From the NCBI RefSeq assembly GCF_000786655.1, contig NZ_JROM01000041.1:1-64000 (forward strand): 64,000 nucleotides of DNA. Direction: 5' to 3'. Below are positions 56,583 to 64,000 of this stretch, piece by piece. This DNA is from Kocuria marina (GTDB taxonomy: Bacteria > Actinomycetota > Actinomycetes > Actinomycetales > Micrococcaceae). Position numbers and translations under genes: made by a program. Under the pieces are notes generated by a model. That model had not been told where the DNA came from and searched no databases. It saw nothing but the letters and a program-made list of their open reading frames with translations. The number at the start of each line of letters is the position of its first letter. Within the stretch, counting starts at the first letter, position 1.

Positions 56583-58250
56583 TCAGCGCCGCGTGAGCCC
56601 CGCCCGCGCCACGGCCTCGGTGAACTCGCGGTGCGCCGCGAGCTCGTGCTCCACCGGCACCTGGACCGTCTCCTCGGCGGTCGTGCGCACGGAACGCTGC
56701 AAGCGACGTCGTACCCGGGAAGCCCGGACACGGGACGCGAGGGAGGCGATCACCGCGCCCGTGAGCGCGAGGAACAGCGCAAGCACGACCCCCGCGAGCA
56801 CCATGAGCGTGGGCACGGGCAGCGGGAACCCCTCGACCGTGGGCGGCGGGGGCAGGGGGATCTGGAAGTACTCGGCCAGGAACAGGCCCAGCAGCCACAA
56901 CAGCCCGAGCACCGTGACGAGCATGGCGAGCCACTGCAGGACGTCGAAGACGATCCACCACCACGAGGCCCCGCGCGCGGAGAACTTGGTGCGCGCGACC
57001 GCCTGGTCCAGCGCGTCCGGCAACCGCTGTTCGTTGCTGCGGGCGGCGCCACGGATGCTGCGCCGCCACGGCTCGCCGGCGCCCTGCGAGACGTCGTCCG
57101 CGAAACCGCGCACGGCGGAGTCCGCGGCGGCCTTCTGGGACGCGTTCATGGGCGGCAGGGACGTGCGGTGCACCCCGGGGTCCGAGTGCTTGTCATGGCT
57201 CTCGATGTGCAGGCGCTTGAGCGGGTCCTTGCGCAGGCGGGTGAGCCAGCGCGTGGCGATCCACCCGGTGTGCCGCCCCGCGCGCAACCGGTAGGAGCGG
57301 GCCGCGGCGTCCGCGACCAGATCGATCCCGGCGGCTCGCGCGAGCCCCGCGGTGAGCCGCTCGCTCGCGTCCTTGGTGATCCCGCGCGGATCGCCCTCCC
57401 CCGCGGCGCGGGCGAGTTCCCCGGCGCTGTGGATGACGTCCGCCTCGAGCCGCTGCCCGGCGGCGGCGCGTTGGGCGGCCACGGCGTGGATCCGGTCCCG
57501 CAGCTGCGGGACACCCTGACCCGTGAGAGCGGAGACGGCCACGGGCGCGCTCGGCCCGGTCGCGGGGAGGCCGTCCTGCGCCACGAGTTCCGTGAGCGAT
57601 GCGAGCACCGAGGGGACGTCCCGCTCGTCGAGCCGGTCCGCCTGGTTGAGCACGACCATGGTCACGGCGCCGTGGCGCGCGAGCGGCTGCACGAAGTCCT
57701 GGTGCAACACCGCGTCCGCGTACTTCTGGGGGTCCACGACCCACACGACCACGTCCACGAGCCCGACCATGCGCTGGACGATCTGCCGGTGTTCCCGCGT
57801 CACGGAGTCGAAGTCCGGCAGGTCCAGCAGCACGAGCCCACCGCTCGTGGTGCTCGCCTTGCGCCCGCGCCCGGTGGACGTGCTCAGCGCGGGACCCACG
57901 ACCCTGCGGTCGGCGACGTCGAGCCAGTCGAGCAGCGGCTGGCTGCCCTCGTCCCCCCAGATCGCGGCGAGTGGTGCGGAGGTCGTGGGTCGGCGCGCCG
58001 CGCTGCGGGCGAGGTCCTGACCGACCACGGCATTGAACAGGGAGGACTTGCCGGAGCCCGTGGCCCCGAAGAAGCCCACCACGGTGTGGTCCGCGGACAG
58101 CGCCCGGCGCTGGGCGGCGCGCTCGAGGGTCTCCCGCGCACCTTGGATCACCTCGGCGTCCAGGCGACCCTGCGCGATCTCCACGGCCTGCGCGAGTCCG
58201 GAGATCCGATCGGACAGGGACACGTCCTGGTCCCGGGGCCGCGGGCTCAC
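56583..58250 (-). CDS. Dynamin-like/YfjP-type GTPase with C-terminal membrane segments
   Basis: A 555-residue P-loop GTPase. G1 is GFFGATGSGKSSLFNAVVG, G3 is LLDLPDFDSVT and G4 is VVLNQADRLDE. Two hydrophobic segments lie at about residues 430-450 and 475-505 (VPTLMVLAGVVLALFLALTG), separated by a Pro-rich loop, and a basic helical tail follows. It overlaps the upstream dynamin-like gene by GTGA. Paired dynamin-like GTPases (DynA/DynB) stabilise cell-division sites in Streptomyces; a similar membrane-remodelling role is plausible but not shown here. Confidence 0.82.
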   Translation of the reverse strand: MSPRPRDQDVSLSDRISGLAQAVEIAQGRLDAEVIQGARETLERAAQRRALSADHTVVGFFGATGSGKSSLFNAVVGQDLARSAARRPTTSAPLAAIWGDEGSQPLLDWLDVADRRVVGPALSTSTGRGRKASTTSGGLVLLDLPDFDSVTREHRQIVQRMVGLVDVVVWVVDPQKYADAVLHQDFVQPLARHGAVTMVVLNQADRLDERDVPSVLASLTELVAQDGLPATGPSAPVAVSALTGQGVPQLRDRIHAVAAQRAAAGQRLEADVIHSAGELARAAGEGDPRGITKDASERLTAGLARAAGIDLVADAAARSYRLRAGRHTGWIATRWLTRLRKDPLKRLHIESHDKHSDPGVHRTSLPPMNASQKAAADSAVRGFADDVSQGAGEPWRRSIRGAARSNEQRLPDALDQAVARTKFSARGASWWWIVFDVLQWLAMLVTVLGLLWLLGLFLAEYFQIPLPPPPTVEGFPLPVPTLMVLAGVVLALFLALTGAVIASLASRVRASRVRRRLQRSVRTTAEETVQVPVEHELAAHREFTEAVARAGLTRR

Positions 58251-60001
58251 AGGGCCTCACTCTCCGCGCGCACGCGGGCGGCCGCTGCGTGCAGTTGCTC
58301 GGCCGAGGGGTGCTCCCCGAGTTCGTCGATCGTGTCCAGGAAGACCTTGGCCCGGCCGGCCAGCAGGGTGCGGATCCGGGTCTCGAGGTTCTTGCGCGCC
58401 TGTTCGCTCATCCGGCGCACGGCGTCCTCCCCGAAGACCGCCTCGAGCAGTTTGGTCCCCACGACACCCGAACCACCCGCGATCCCGACCTCCAAGCCGG
58501 TCAACCCGCCCGTGGTCGAGAACACGGCGATCATGAGGATCACGGCGAGCGCGTTCACGCCCAGCGACATGGCCCTGGCCCGCGTGCGCTTGCCCGCGCC
58601 CTCCTGCTGGATCATGAGCATGACGTCCGACTGCCACGAGCGGATGCTCTCCGCGACCTGATCGGGGAAGTCCGGTGGCAGAGCGGCCGCATCGCGACCC
58701 GCGAGCAGCACCTGTCCCGCGGGCTCGTCGCGCCAGCGCCGCTCGGCGGATTCCGCGGCACGGGCCGTGTTCTCCACGATCACGGCCTGCAGGCCCGATT
58801 CGATCGCTTCCTCCACGCGCACCTCGGGTGCGGGCTGGCCCTTGAAGAACGCGGTCATCCGGTCCCGGACCCGCCCGATCCCGGCCTCGAGGCTGCGGAA
58901 GAACTCGCCCGTGCCCACGAAGTCCTGCCAACGTGCGAGCACCTCCCCGCGCAACAGGGTCCCGTCCCGGGTGGAGTCGATGATCGCGCGCAGCGCCTCG
59001 TCGAAGGACGTGGTCACCTCGCGGCGCAGGTGCTCCTCCGTATGTTGCTGGCCCGCCACGGCCTCCGCGGTGCGGTCGGTCGTGTCCGCGAGTTCCCGCA
59101 CCGCGCCCCCGAGGGTGCGCGCGGCGATCTCGGAGCGGGCCTGCGCGTCCGCGCCGAGCGTCTCGAGCCACTCGCGCAGCGGTTCCACGGCTGCCGGGGG
59201 CAGCATGCGCAGCTCGTTGAGCGGGGACTCCTCGACCACGAAGATCGGGGCGCCACCCAGCCCTTCTTCGTCCAGCATGCGCCGCAGGTCCTCCTCGATC
59301 TCGGCGGCCGACGACGCCTGCACCCGGTCCAGCACCACGGCCACCGTGATGTCCCGGCCGGCAGCGTTGCGCAGCAGCTGCCACGGCACGGCGTCCGCGT
59401 AGCGGTTGGCGGTCGTGACGAACAGCCACAGATCCGCGGCGGAGAGCAACTGGGCCGCCAGGGCACGGTTGTCGTCCGAAACGGAATCCACGTCCGGGGC
59501 GTCCAGGATCGCGAGGCCCTCGGGAATGTTCTGGTCGGCGAGCAACACGAGGGACCCGGTGTCCGCCACGGCCGTCCCGCCGTCGTCCGCCGATGACGCG
59601 GGACGGGACGGGTCCACGAGCGTGCCCTGGACACGGGCCAGGTGCGGCAGCACACGCTGTGTCGTGAACGCCCCGGCGTCGCTCGGGTGATGGATCAGCA
59701 GGGGCCGGCGCGTGGTGGGGCGAATGGCCCCGGAGCGCGTGACCGGGTGACCCACCAGGGCATTGACCAGGGTGGACTTGCCCGCGCCCGTGGAACCGCC
59801 CACCACGGCCAGCAGCGGAGCGTCCAACGAGCGGACGCGCGGCAGGACGTAGTCGTCCAACTGGGACACCGCGCGTGCGGCGTTCTCCCGCTGTTGCGGA
59901 GCGCTCGCGGTGGCCAGGGGCAGGGTCGTGGAGCGCAGCAGATCACGCGTGGTCTCGAGGGACTCGATGAGCGGCACGGCCGGTGCGTTCTCGGTGTTCA
60001 C
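58247..60001 (-). CDS. Dynamin-family GTPase
   Basis: A 584-residue protein with a large GTPase domain near the N-terminus: VVGGSTGAGKSTLVNALVG, ILDAPDVDSVSDDNRAL and VVLDRVQASS. Helical regions follow, and a hydrophobic stretch near residues 480-530 (ALAVILMIAVFSTTGGLTGL) should enter the membrane; the C-terminus is helical and rich in Ala and Glu. GTG at 60001 is chosen because CACAAT lies six bases upstream; the frame continues 100 codons further but through the tRNA-Glu gene, so it cannot all be coding. It is coupled to the second GTPase gene by GTGA. Confidence 0.82.
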   Translation of the reverse strand: MNTENAPAVPLIESLETTRDLLRSTTLPLATASAPQQRENAARAVSQLDDYVLPRVRSLDAPLLAVVGGSTGAGKSTLVNALVGHPVTRSGAIRPTTRRPLLIHHPSDAGAFTTQRVLPHLARVQGTLVDPSRPASSADDGGTAVADTGSLVLLADQNIPEGLAILDAPDVDSVSDDNRALAAQLLSAADLWLFVTTANRYADAVPWQLLRNAAGRDITVAVVLDRVQASSAAEIEEDLRRMLDEEGLGGAPIFVVEESPLNELRMLPPAAVEPLREWLETLGADAQARSEIAARTLGGAVRELADTTDRTAEAVAGQQHTEEHLRREVTTSFDEALRAIIDSTRDGTLLRGEVLARWQDFVGTGEFFRSLEAGIGRVRDRMTAFFKGQPAPEVRVEEAIESGLQAVIVENTARAAESAERRWRDEPAGQVLLAGRDAAALPPDFPDQVAESIRSWQSDVMLMIQQEGAGKRTRARAMSLGVNALAVILMIAVFSTTGGLTGLEVGIAGGSGVVGTKLLEAVFGEDAVRRMSEQARKNLETRIRTLLAGRAKVFLDTIDELGEHPSAEQLHAAAARVRAESEAL

Positions 60002-60080
60002 ACGGTCATTGTGCCAGTCGTCACGCGGGCGCCGTGGCAGCGCGCCGGGAACGCGCGGGAGCTGCGGGCAGCGGACATGC

Positions 60081-60116
60081 GAAGAGCCCCGGTTTCCGTG
60101 GAAACCGGGGCTCTTC
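60081..60116 (-). terminator. Terminator after tRNA-Glu
   Basis: A perfect 16-bp stem, GAAGAGCCCCGGTTTC (60081-60096) with GAAACCGGGGCTCTTC (60101-60116) and a four-base loop, five bases past the tRNA 3' end. Confidence 0.8.
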
Positions 60117-60121
60117 CGATG

Positions 60122-60194
60122 TGACCCCAGCGGGATTCGAACCCGCGTTACCGCCGTGAGAGGGCGGCGTACTAGGCCGCTATACGATGGGGCC
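60122..60194 (-). tRNA. tRNA-Glu (anticodon CTC)
   Basis: 73 bases starting GGCCCCATCGTATAGCGG. The anticodon stem CCGCC/GGCGG encloses CTCTCAC with anticodon CTC; the T loop is GGTTCGAATCC. The acceptor stem closes with one G-T pair and a discriminator A. CCA is not encoded. Reads GAG. Confidence 0.96.
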
Positions 60195-60358
60195 GTGTAC
60201 TTTCCGTGGACCGTTCCAGGAACATCATTCCTGCGCGGTCCCGCGTTGACGCACCACACAGTAACATCTTCGCGGTGTTGCTCCAATTCGGGAAAACCCA
60301 CCGTGGAACGCCGGTGCTCGGTTCACACGAACCGTGGTTCGGGTGACGCCTGAAAGCG

Positions 60359-60430
60359 CTGGGATACCAGGACTCGAACCTAGAATGACGGTACCAGAAA
60401 CCGTTGTGTTGCCAATTACACCATATCCCA
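60359..60430 (-). tRNA. tRNA-Gln (anticodon CTG)
   Basis: 72 bases starting TGGGATATGGTGTAATTGG. The anticodon stem ACGGT/ACCGT encloses TTCTGGT with anticodon CTG; the T arm has GGTTCGAGTCC. The acceptor pairs TGGGATA with TATCCCA, discriminator G. Reads CAG. Confidence 0.95.
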
Positions 60431-60573
60431 AAGGTCTCGCTGCCCGCCCGGTCCGCACCGGATCGGCCGCGCAACGAGCAATAACTATACCCGGGGAATC
60501 CGCCGCTGCCAAACCGGTCCGCAGGGTGGGGGTCGCCTCCCGGGTGACACCCACCCGTCGCGGACGGATCGGG

Positions 60574-62094
60574 TCAGGACGCGGCGAGGTGCTCGCGCAG
60601 CGCGCGAATGCGCGTGAGCGACGATTCTTTCCCCAGGATTTCGAGGGATTCGAACAGGGGCGGGGAGATCCGCTGGCCGGACACTGCCGTGCGGACCGGG
60701 CCGAAGGCCAGGCGCGGCTTGATCCCCAGGCCGTCCACGATCGCTTCGCGCAGGGCCGTCTCGATGTTCTCGGCCGAGAACTCCTCGAGGGGCTCGAGAG
60801 CCGTGAGCGCGGCGTCGAGCACCTGGGGTGCGCTGTCCTTGAGCTGCTTGGCGGCGTCCGGGGCGATCTCGATCTGCTCGTCCGGCAGGAAGAGGAACCC
60901 CAGCAGGCCGGGGGTCTCACCGAGCAGGTTCATGCGCTCCTGCACGAGCGGGGCGGCCCGATCCAGGACGTCGTTCTCCTTCTCGGTCAGGGGCTCCCCC
61001 ACGAGGCCCGCAGAGCGCAGGTACGGGATCAGCCGGTCCCGGAAGTCCCGGGGGTCCAGCATGCGCACGTGCGTGCCGTTGATCGCCGTGGCCTTCTTGA
61101 GGTCGAAGCGCGCCGGGTTGGCCAGGACGTCGTGGATGTCGAAGTTCGCCACGAGCTGGTCCACGGTGAAGATGTCCTCGTCCGCGGACAGCGACCACCC
61201 GAGCAGGGCCAGGTAGTTCAGCAGACCCTCGGGGATGAACCCGTTGTCGCGGTGGTGGAAGAGGTTGGACTCGGGATCGCGCTTGGAGAGCTTCTTGTTG
61301 CCCTCCCCCATGACGTAGGGCAGGTGCCCGAATTCGGGGATGAACTCGGCGACTCCGATCCCCATGAGGGCGCGGTACAGCGCGATCTGCCGGGGCGTGG
61401 AGGACAGCAGGTCCTCGCCGCGCAGCACGTGGGTGATCCCCATGAGGGCGTCGTCCACGGGGTTCACGAGCGTGTAGAGCGGCTGACCGTTCGCGCGAGC
61501 CACCACGAAGTCCGGGACCGAGCCCGCCTTGAAGGTGATCTCACCGCGCACGAGGTCCGTGAACGTGATGTCCTCGTCCGGCATGCGCAGGCGCAGCACC
61601 GGCTTGCGGCCCTCGGCCCGGAACGCATCCTTCTGCTCGTCCGTGAGGTCGCGATCGAAGTTGTCGTACCCGCGCTTGGGGTCCTTACCCTTGGCGCGGT
61701 GGCGCTGCTCGACCTCCTCGGGCGTGGAGAAGTCCTCGTACACGTAGCCGCCGGCCACGAGCCGGGCCAGGACGTCCTGGTAGATCTCGCCCCGCTGGGA
61801 CTGTCGGTAGGGCTCGTGGGGTCCACCCACGTTGACGCCCTCGTCCCACGTGATGCCCAGCCAGTCCAGGGCGTCCAGGATCTGCTGGAAGCTCTCCTCG
61901 GAATCGCGGGCGGCGTCCGTGTCCTCGATCCGGAACACCAGGGTGCCGCCCGTGTGGCGGGCCCACGCCCAGTTGAAGAGGGCCGTGCGGATCAGACCCA
62001 CGTGCGGCGTGCCCGTGGGGGACGGGCAGAAGCGCACGCGCACGGGTGCGTCGGCGGGAACGGTGGGGTGCAAAGTCGCTGCGTCGTCAGTCAT
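60574..62094 (-). CDS. gltX: Glutamyl-tRNA synthetase
   Basis: Charges tRNA-Glu and, in Actinobacteria, which lack GlnRS, usually also tRNA-Gln for later amidation by GatCAB. The 506-residue protein has the HIGH-type motif [31 protein letters not shown], and the KMSKS equivalent [10 protein letters not shown] near residue 268. The gene follows an excellent -10 box (TAGAAT) nine bases before the ATG. tRNA-Gln and tRNA-Glu lie directly downstream on the same strand, so enzyme and both substrates are encoded together. Confidence 0.96.
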   Translation of the reverse strand: MTDDAATLHPTVPADAPVRVRFCPSPTGTPHVGLIRTALFNWAWARHTGGTLVFRIEDTDAARDSEESFQQILDALDWLGITWDEGVNVGGPHEPYRQSQRGEIYQDVLARLVAGGYVYEDFSTPEEVEQRHRAKGKDPKRGYDNFDRDLTDEQKDAFRAEGRKPVLRLRMPDEDITFTDLVRGEITFKAGSVPDFVVARANGQPLYTLVNPVDDALMGITHVLRGEDLLSSTPRQIALYRALMGIGVAEFIPEFGHLPYVMGEGNKKLSKRDPESNLFHHRDNGFIPEGLLNYLALLGWSLSADEDIFTVDQLVANFDIHDVLANPARFDLKKATAINGTHVRMLDPRDFRDRLIPYLRSAGLVGEPLTEKENDVLDRAAPLVQERMNLLGETPGLLGFLFLPDEQIEIAPDAAKQLKDSAPQVLDAALTALEPLEEFSAENIETALREAIVDGLGIKPRLAFGPVRTAVSGQRISPPLFESLEILGKESSLTRIRALREHLAAS

Positions 62095-62103
62095 GATGCG
62101 TTC

Positions 62104-62109
62104 ATTCTA
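62104..62109 (-). promoter_or_regulatory. -10 box of gltX
   Basis: TAGAAT on the minus strand, five of six bases matching TATAAT, nine bases before the ATG, giving at most a two- or three-base leader. Confidence 0.45.
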
Positions 62110-62192
62110 CGGGTAGCAGTCACCCCCGCGGCGGGCACGCGGACTGCCCGCGCGGGCGTCGGCGAGCGCTGCCGCACGGCCCCGGCCGGCTC

Positions 62193-62336
62193 CGACGACG
62201 GCGCGCCGCGGGGTGGTTCGGCAACGCGTGCGCCCCGGAGTGGTTCCCACGACGACGCACGCCAGGTGGTCGGGCGACGGCGCACCCCGGGTGGCCGGTA
62301 ACGGCGCACCCCGGGGTGAGCCGGCGACGCGCCGGG
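62193..62336. repeat. Degenerate tandem repeats between gltX and the FAH gene
   Basis: Five imperfect units of 25-29 bases begin near 62193, 62222, 62250, 62275 and 62300, each of the form CGACGGCGCACCCCGGGTGG with variations, and a sixth partial unit runs into the stop codon of the FAH gene. GC-rich, no spacers, and no ORF supported. Confidence 0.55.
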
Positions 62337-63110
62337 TCAGCGCCGCAGCACCGTGGTGAGCTCGCCGATCCCCTCGACCTGCACGGAAAGCTGATCGCCC
62401 TCGTCCACGATCCCGACGCCCGCGGGGGTCCCGGTGAGGATCACGTCACCGGGCAGCAGCGTGAAGGCCTCGGACGCGTAGGAGACGAGTGTGGCGACGT
62501 CGAAGATCATGTCCCGCGTGTTGCCGTCCTGCTTGAGCTGCCCGTTCACGGTGGAGCGCACGGACAGGGCGGAGGTGTCCAGCTCGGTCTCGATCCACGG
62601 GCCGATCGGGCACGCACCGTCGAACCCCTTGGCCCGGGCCCACTGGCCGTCGGTGCGCTGGGCGTCGCGGGCCGTGAGGTCGTTCGCAGCGGTGTACCCG
62701 AACACGACCTCGGGAACGCGTTCCACGGGGACGTCCTTGCACATGCGCCCGATCACCACGGCGAGCTCGGCCTCGTACGAGACCTCCTCGGTCCAGCTGG
62801 GCAGGGTCACGGGATCCCCGGGACCGGAGACCGCGGTGTTCGGCTTGAAGAACAGCATGGGAGCGGGCGGCAGCTCGTTGCCGAGCTCCTCCGCGTGCGC
62901 CGCGTAGTTGCGCCCCACGCACACGATCTTGGAGCGCGGGATCACCGGGGCGAGCAACCGGGCCTCGGACACGGCCACGGTGCGTTCGAGTTCCTGGATC
63001 CCCACGTACAGGGGGTCGCCGGTGAGATACCGCAGCGTCTCGGCGCCGGGTTCCCCGTGCACCGTGCCGAAGTGGATTTCGTTGTCGTGTGTGAACCGTG
63101 CGATGCGCAT
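62337..63110 (-). CDS. Fumarylacetoacetate hydrolase family protein
   Basis: A 257-residue FAH-fold enzyme. The metal site shows as EVSYEAELAVVIGR and later TARDAQ; other marks are CVGRNYAAHAEELGNE and LTGTPAGVG. Members include 2-hydroxyhepta-2,4-diene-1,7-dioate isomerases, acylpyruvases and oxaloacetate decarboxylases, so the substrate cannot be set. ATG at 63110 is preferred since TAGCCT lies six bases upstream (leaderless); GTG at 63116 would add two residues. It lies between gltX and ilvE on the same strand. Confidence 0.88.
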   Translation of the reverse strand: MRIARFTHDNEIHFGTVHGEPGAETLRYLTGDPLYVGIQELERTVAVSEARLLAPVIPRSKIVCVGRNYAAHAEELGNELPPAPMLFFKPNTAVSGPGDPVTLPSWTEEVSYEAELAVVIGRMCKDVPVERVPEVVFGYTAANDLTARDAQRTDGQWARAKGFDGACPIGPWIETELDTSALSVRSTVNGQLKQDGNTRDMIFDVATLVSYASEAFTLLPGDVILTGTPAGVGIVDEGDQLSVQVEGIGELTTVLRR

Positions 63111-63125
63111 GCTCACAGGCTACAC

Positions 63126-63165
63126 AGCCGCCCCCGGTGCGACCGAGGTCGGACCGGGGGCGGCT
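63126..63165 (-). terminator. Terminator between ilvE and the FAH gene
   Basis: AGCCGCCCCCGGT (63126-63138) pairs perfectly with ACCGGGGGCGGCT (63153-63165). Inside, GACC and GGTC extend the pairing. It ends the ilvE message. Confidence 0.75.
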
Positions 63166-63227
63166 GCTCGAACGGGTGGCACGGACCCCGCCACGCGAAG
63201 CGTGCCGAGGGATTCACGCCACGCGGA

Positions 63228-64000
63228 TCACGCCAGGCGGGTCAACCAACCATGCGTGTCCTCCGCCTTGCCGGTCTGGATGTCCAGCAGCTGCTTGCGG
63301 ATGGACATGGTCACCTCACCGGGCGCCGCGTCCTCCGGACCGATGGTCTCCTCATGGCTCACGAGCCGCCGCACGGGTGCGATCACCGCGGCCGTGCCGC
63401 ACGCGAAGACTTCCGTGAGGTGCCCCGAGTTCACGCCCTCGCGCCACTCGTCCAGGGTGAAGGCGCGTTCCTCGACCTGCAGCCCGCGCTCCTTGGCCAG
63501 CTGGATCACGGAGTCACGCGTGATCCCCTCGAGGATGGTCCCGGTCAGTTCGGGGGTCACGAGCCGGCCGTCGTCGAAGACGAAGAACACGTTCATGCCA
63601 CCGAGTTCCTCGACCGCGTCCCCGCGCTCGTGGTCCAGGAAGAGCACCTGGCTGCACCCGTGCGCGTCCCCCTCCATCTGGGCGATCAACGACGCCGCGT
63701 AGTTGCCACCGCACTTCGCGGAGCCCGTGCCGCCCTTGCCCGCGCGGGCGTACGTGCGCGAGAGCCAGATGTCCACGGGTTCGACCGTGCCGAAGTAATT
63801 GCCCGCCGGGGACGCGATCACGGAGAACAGCGCCTCCCTGGACGGACGCACCCCCAGGAACGGCTCCGTACCGATCATGAACGGACGGATGTAGAGGGAC
63901 TCGCCCTCCCCGGAAGGAACCCACTTCTCGTCCTGGGCCACGAGCTCGCGGATGGCATCTACAAACGTCTCCTCGGGCAGCGCGGGCAGGGCCAGCCGCT
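63228..64000 (-). CDS. ilvE: Branched-chain amino-acid aminotransferase (5' end outside the window)
   Basis: Interconverts leucine, isoleucine and valine with their keto acids. The visible 257 residues hold WVPSGEGESLYIRPFMIG, SVIASPAGNYFG, the PLP Lys in GSAKCGGNYAASLIAQ, EELGGMNVFFVFDDG and the C-terminal FACGTAAVIAPV, all typical of fold-type IV BCAT. The frame is open across 63942-64000 (LALPALPEETFVDAIREL), and the family is about 360 residues, so roughly 100 N-terminal residues lie beyond the edge. Confidence 0.95.
   Translation of the reverse strand, partial: RLALPALPEETFVDAIRELVAQDEKWVPSGEGESLYIRPFMIGTEPFLGVRPSREALFSVIASPAGNYFGTVEPVDIWLSRTYARAGKGGTGSAKCGGNYAASLIAQMEGDAHGCSQVLFLDHERGDAVEELGGMNVFFVFDDGRLVTPELTGTILEGITRDSVIQLAKERGLQVEERAFTLDEWREGVNSGHLTEVFACGTAAVIAPVRRLVSHEETIGPEDAAPGEVTMSIRKQLLDIQTGKAEDTHGWLTRLA

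Noticed and set aside
60002-60301. Upstream 100-codon extension of the dynamin gene
   Set aside because: The frame passes through tRNA-Glu and a terminator hairpin, so it cannot be coding along its whole length.
62193-62336. Tandem repeats as a CRISPR array
   Set aside because: Units abut without unique spacers, are poorly conserved, and no cas gene is near.

Overview
This window is a high-GC (about 70%) actinobacterial chromosome segment. The gene set (FasR-like regulator with a discrete fabD-fabH-acpP-fabF operon, an oleA/fused oleBC/oleD head-to-head olefin cluster, DUF3145, DUF3515, IclR-type regulator opposite leuCD) fits Micrococcaceae. Codon use and the fused OleBC make Kocuria the best guess (inference; nothing was searched). 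Most of it is core housekeeping DNA with a few accessory insertions.

Layout. 1-5.5 kb: type II fatty-acid synthesis operon on the + strand behind a PucR/FasR-type regulator. 5.7-26.2 kb: mainly minus strand: DUF3145, xerC, dprA and comM, a proline-rich lipoprotein gene, yraN, rnhB, two signal peptidases, rplS, trmD, rimM, khpA, rpsP, an unknown protein, a Nudix hydrolase, ffh, glnK, amtB and ftsY, then an MFS exporter and a small membrane protein on +. 26.2-29.9 kb: smc. 30.2-35.4 kb: oleA-oleBC-oleD on +. 35.5-40.1 kb: a yefM antitoxin gene with a toxin gene broken by a stop codon, a CDF-like transporter, mutM-rnc-rpmF-DUF177, and the remains of a cation/proton antiporter gene. 40.2-47.1 kb: coaD, a PLP aminotransferase (+), rsmD, recG, a DAK2-domain protein and thiL. 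47.1-53.4 kb: DUF3515 lipoprotein (+), sulfite-oxidase-like protein, ddl, gpsA, plsC, murA. 53.4-56.5 kb: leuDC with a divergent IclR regulator. 56.6-64 kb: two dynamin-like GTPases, tRNA-Glu, tRNA-Gln, gltX, a FAH-family protein and ilvE (cut by the window end).

How the genes work together. The fab operon makes acyl chains, and the ole cluster condenses two of them and removes carboxyl carbon to give long internal alkenes. ffh, ftsY and the two lepB copies form a protein-export group, while rpsP, rimM, trmD, rplS, rpmF, rnc and khpA serve ribosome and tRNA maturation. recG, mutM, rnhB, xerC, dprA, comM and smc serve DNA repair, uptake and segregation. leuCD and ilvE belong to branched-chain amino-acid metabolism.

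Many adjacent genes overlap by exactly four bases (GTGA or ATGA), and several genes carry a TANNNT -10 box six or seven bases before the start codon, which predicts leaderless mRNAs. I found no wholly new multi-gene system. The observations most worth a second look are a dispersed 13-base motif that prefers gene ends and protein tails, a nonsense-broken YoeB that keeps its whole catalytic part, an antiporter collapsed by internal deletion, insertion of the ole cluster into a normally conserved mutM-smc block, the missing glnD next to amtB-glnK, and an elaborate hairpin leader in front of rplS.
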